Source: an uncultured Eubacteriales bacterium (lineage in GTDB: Bacteria > Bacillota > Clostridia > Oscillospirales > CAG-272). From it: a DNA stretch of 6,221 nt. A model generated the notes under the pieces. That model ran no database searches and had not been told where the DNA came from. It saw only the letters and a list, made by a program, of their open reading frames with translations. Each line of letters opens with the position of its first letter. Positions within the stretch are counted from its first letter, which is position 1. Both the position numbers and the translations under genes were made by a program. Shown piece after piece: positions 6,126 to 6,221 of this stretch. The DNA is taken from assembly GCA_900556615.1 (NCBI GenBank), contig USPP01000101.1, positions 1 through 6,221 of the forward strand. The letters run 5' to 3'.

Positions 6126-6221
6126 AGGCAATACCGTCGGGTACACAGCTAACGCCTATGATGCGTATATGCTTGCCTCTATTCCGTCAACCTTCACAAA
6201 TTTCGTCGGCAGAGGAGTCAC
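6123..6221 (-). repeat. MITE-like dispersed repeat, copy B (partial, inverted relative to copy A)
   Basis: Read on the minus strand, this stretch aligns collinearly with the right half of the element at 1059-1293. It shares TCCTCTGC, CGAAATTTGTGAAG (6192-6205 in the plus numbering), TGACG, CAAGCA and GGCG..AGC, and ends in CCTTAA (TTAAGG at 6123-6128). Identity is clearly above chance but far from complete, so the copies are old or belong to different subfamilies. The other end lies beyond the window. No gene is seen here. Confidence 0.55.

Overview
The window looks like a chromosomal segment of a Gram-positive, gut-type clostridial bacterium (Bacillota, class Clostridia; Oscillospirales-like is my best guess from protein style, not a proven placement). 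The reasons are Shine-Dalgarno sites of the AGAGGTGA and GGGAG kind, a lipoprotein-type signal peptide with a Lys-rich start, two secreted proteins ending in a (D/E)-T-(S/A)-D motif plus membrane helix plus KKRR-type tail, and moderate base composition.

Layout. Bases 1-667 (minus strand) hold the N-terminal 222 codons of a DUF4091 / GH123-like glycoside hydrolase that runs off the left edge; having no stop in the window, it is easy to miss. Bases 668-1540 are intergenic. This stretch contains a fold-back structure (861-948), a 235-bp element with perfect 12-bp terminal inverted repeats (1059-1293), an operator-like palindrome (1406-1423) and a good sigma-A-type promoter (1443-1471). Then come three plus-strand genes with short gaps and no terminator between them, so probably one operon: a 921-residue putative lipoprotein of the sialidase-like/BNR family with a LamG domain (1541-4306), a 252-residue LamG-like surface protein (4351-5109) and a 284-residue CBM6-like surface protein (5175-6029). 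The operon ends at a 17-bp perfect stem-loop (6063-6117). Right after it, a second and divergent copy of the repeat family begins in the opposite orientation and runs off the right edge (6123-6221).

How the genes fit together. All three operon products are predicted to be exported and held at the cell surface, one by a lipid anchor and two by C-terminal membrane or sorting tails. Each carries a carbohydrate-binding type fold, and the first also has a sialidase-like propeller. The divergent DUF4091 protein has no visible signal peptide and may act inside the cell. A reasonable but unproven reading is a small glycan capture and processing locus, perhaps for amino-sugar or sialylated host glycans. 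No transporter, sugar-specific regulator or sortase is visible in the window, and no tRNA, rRNA, CRISPR array or transposase gene was seen.
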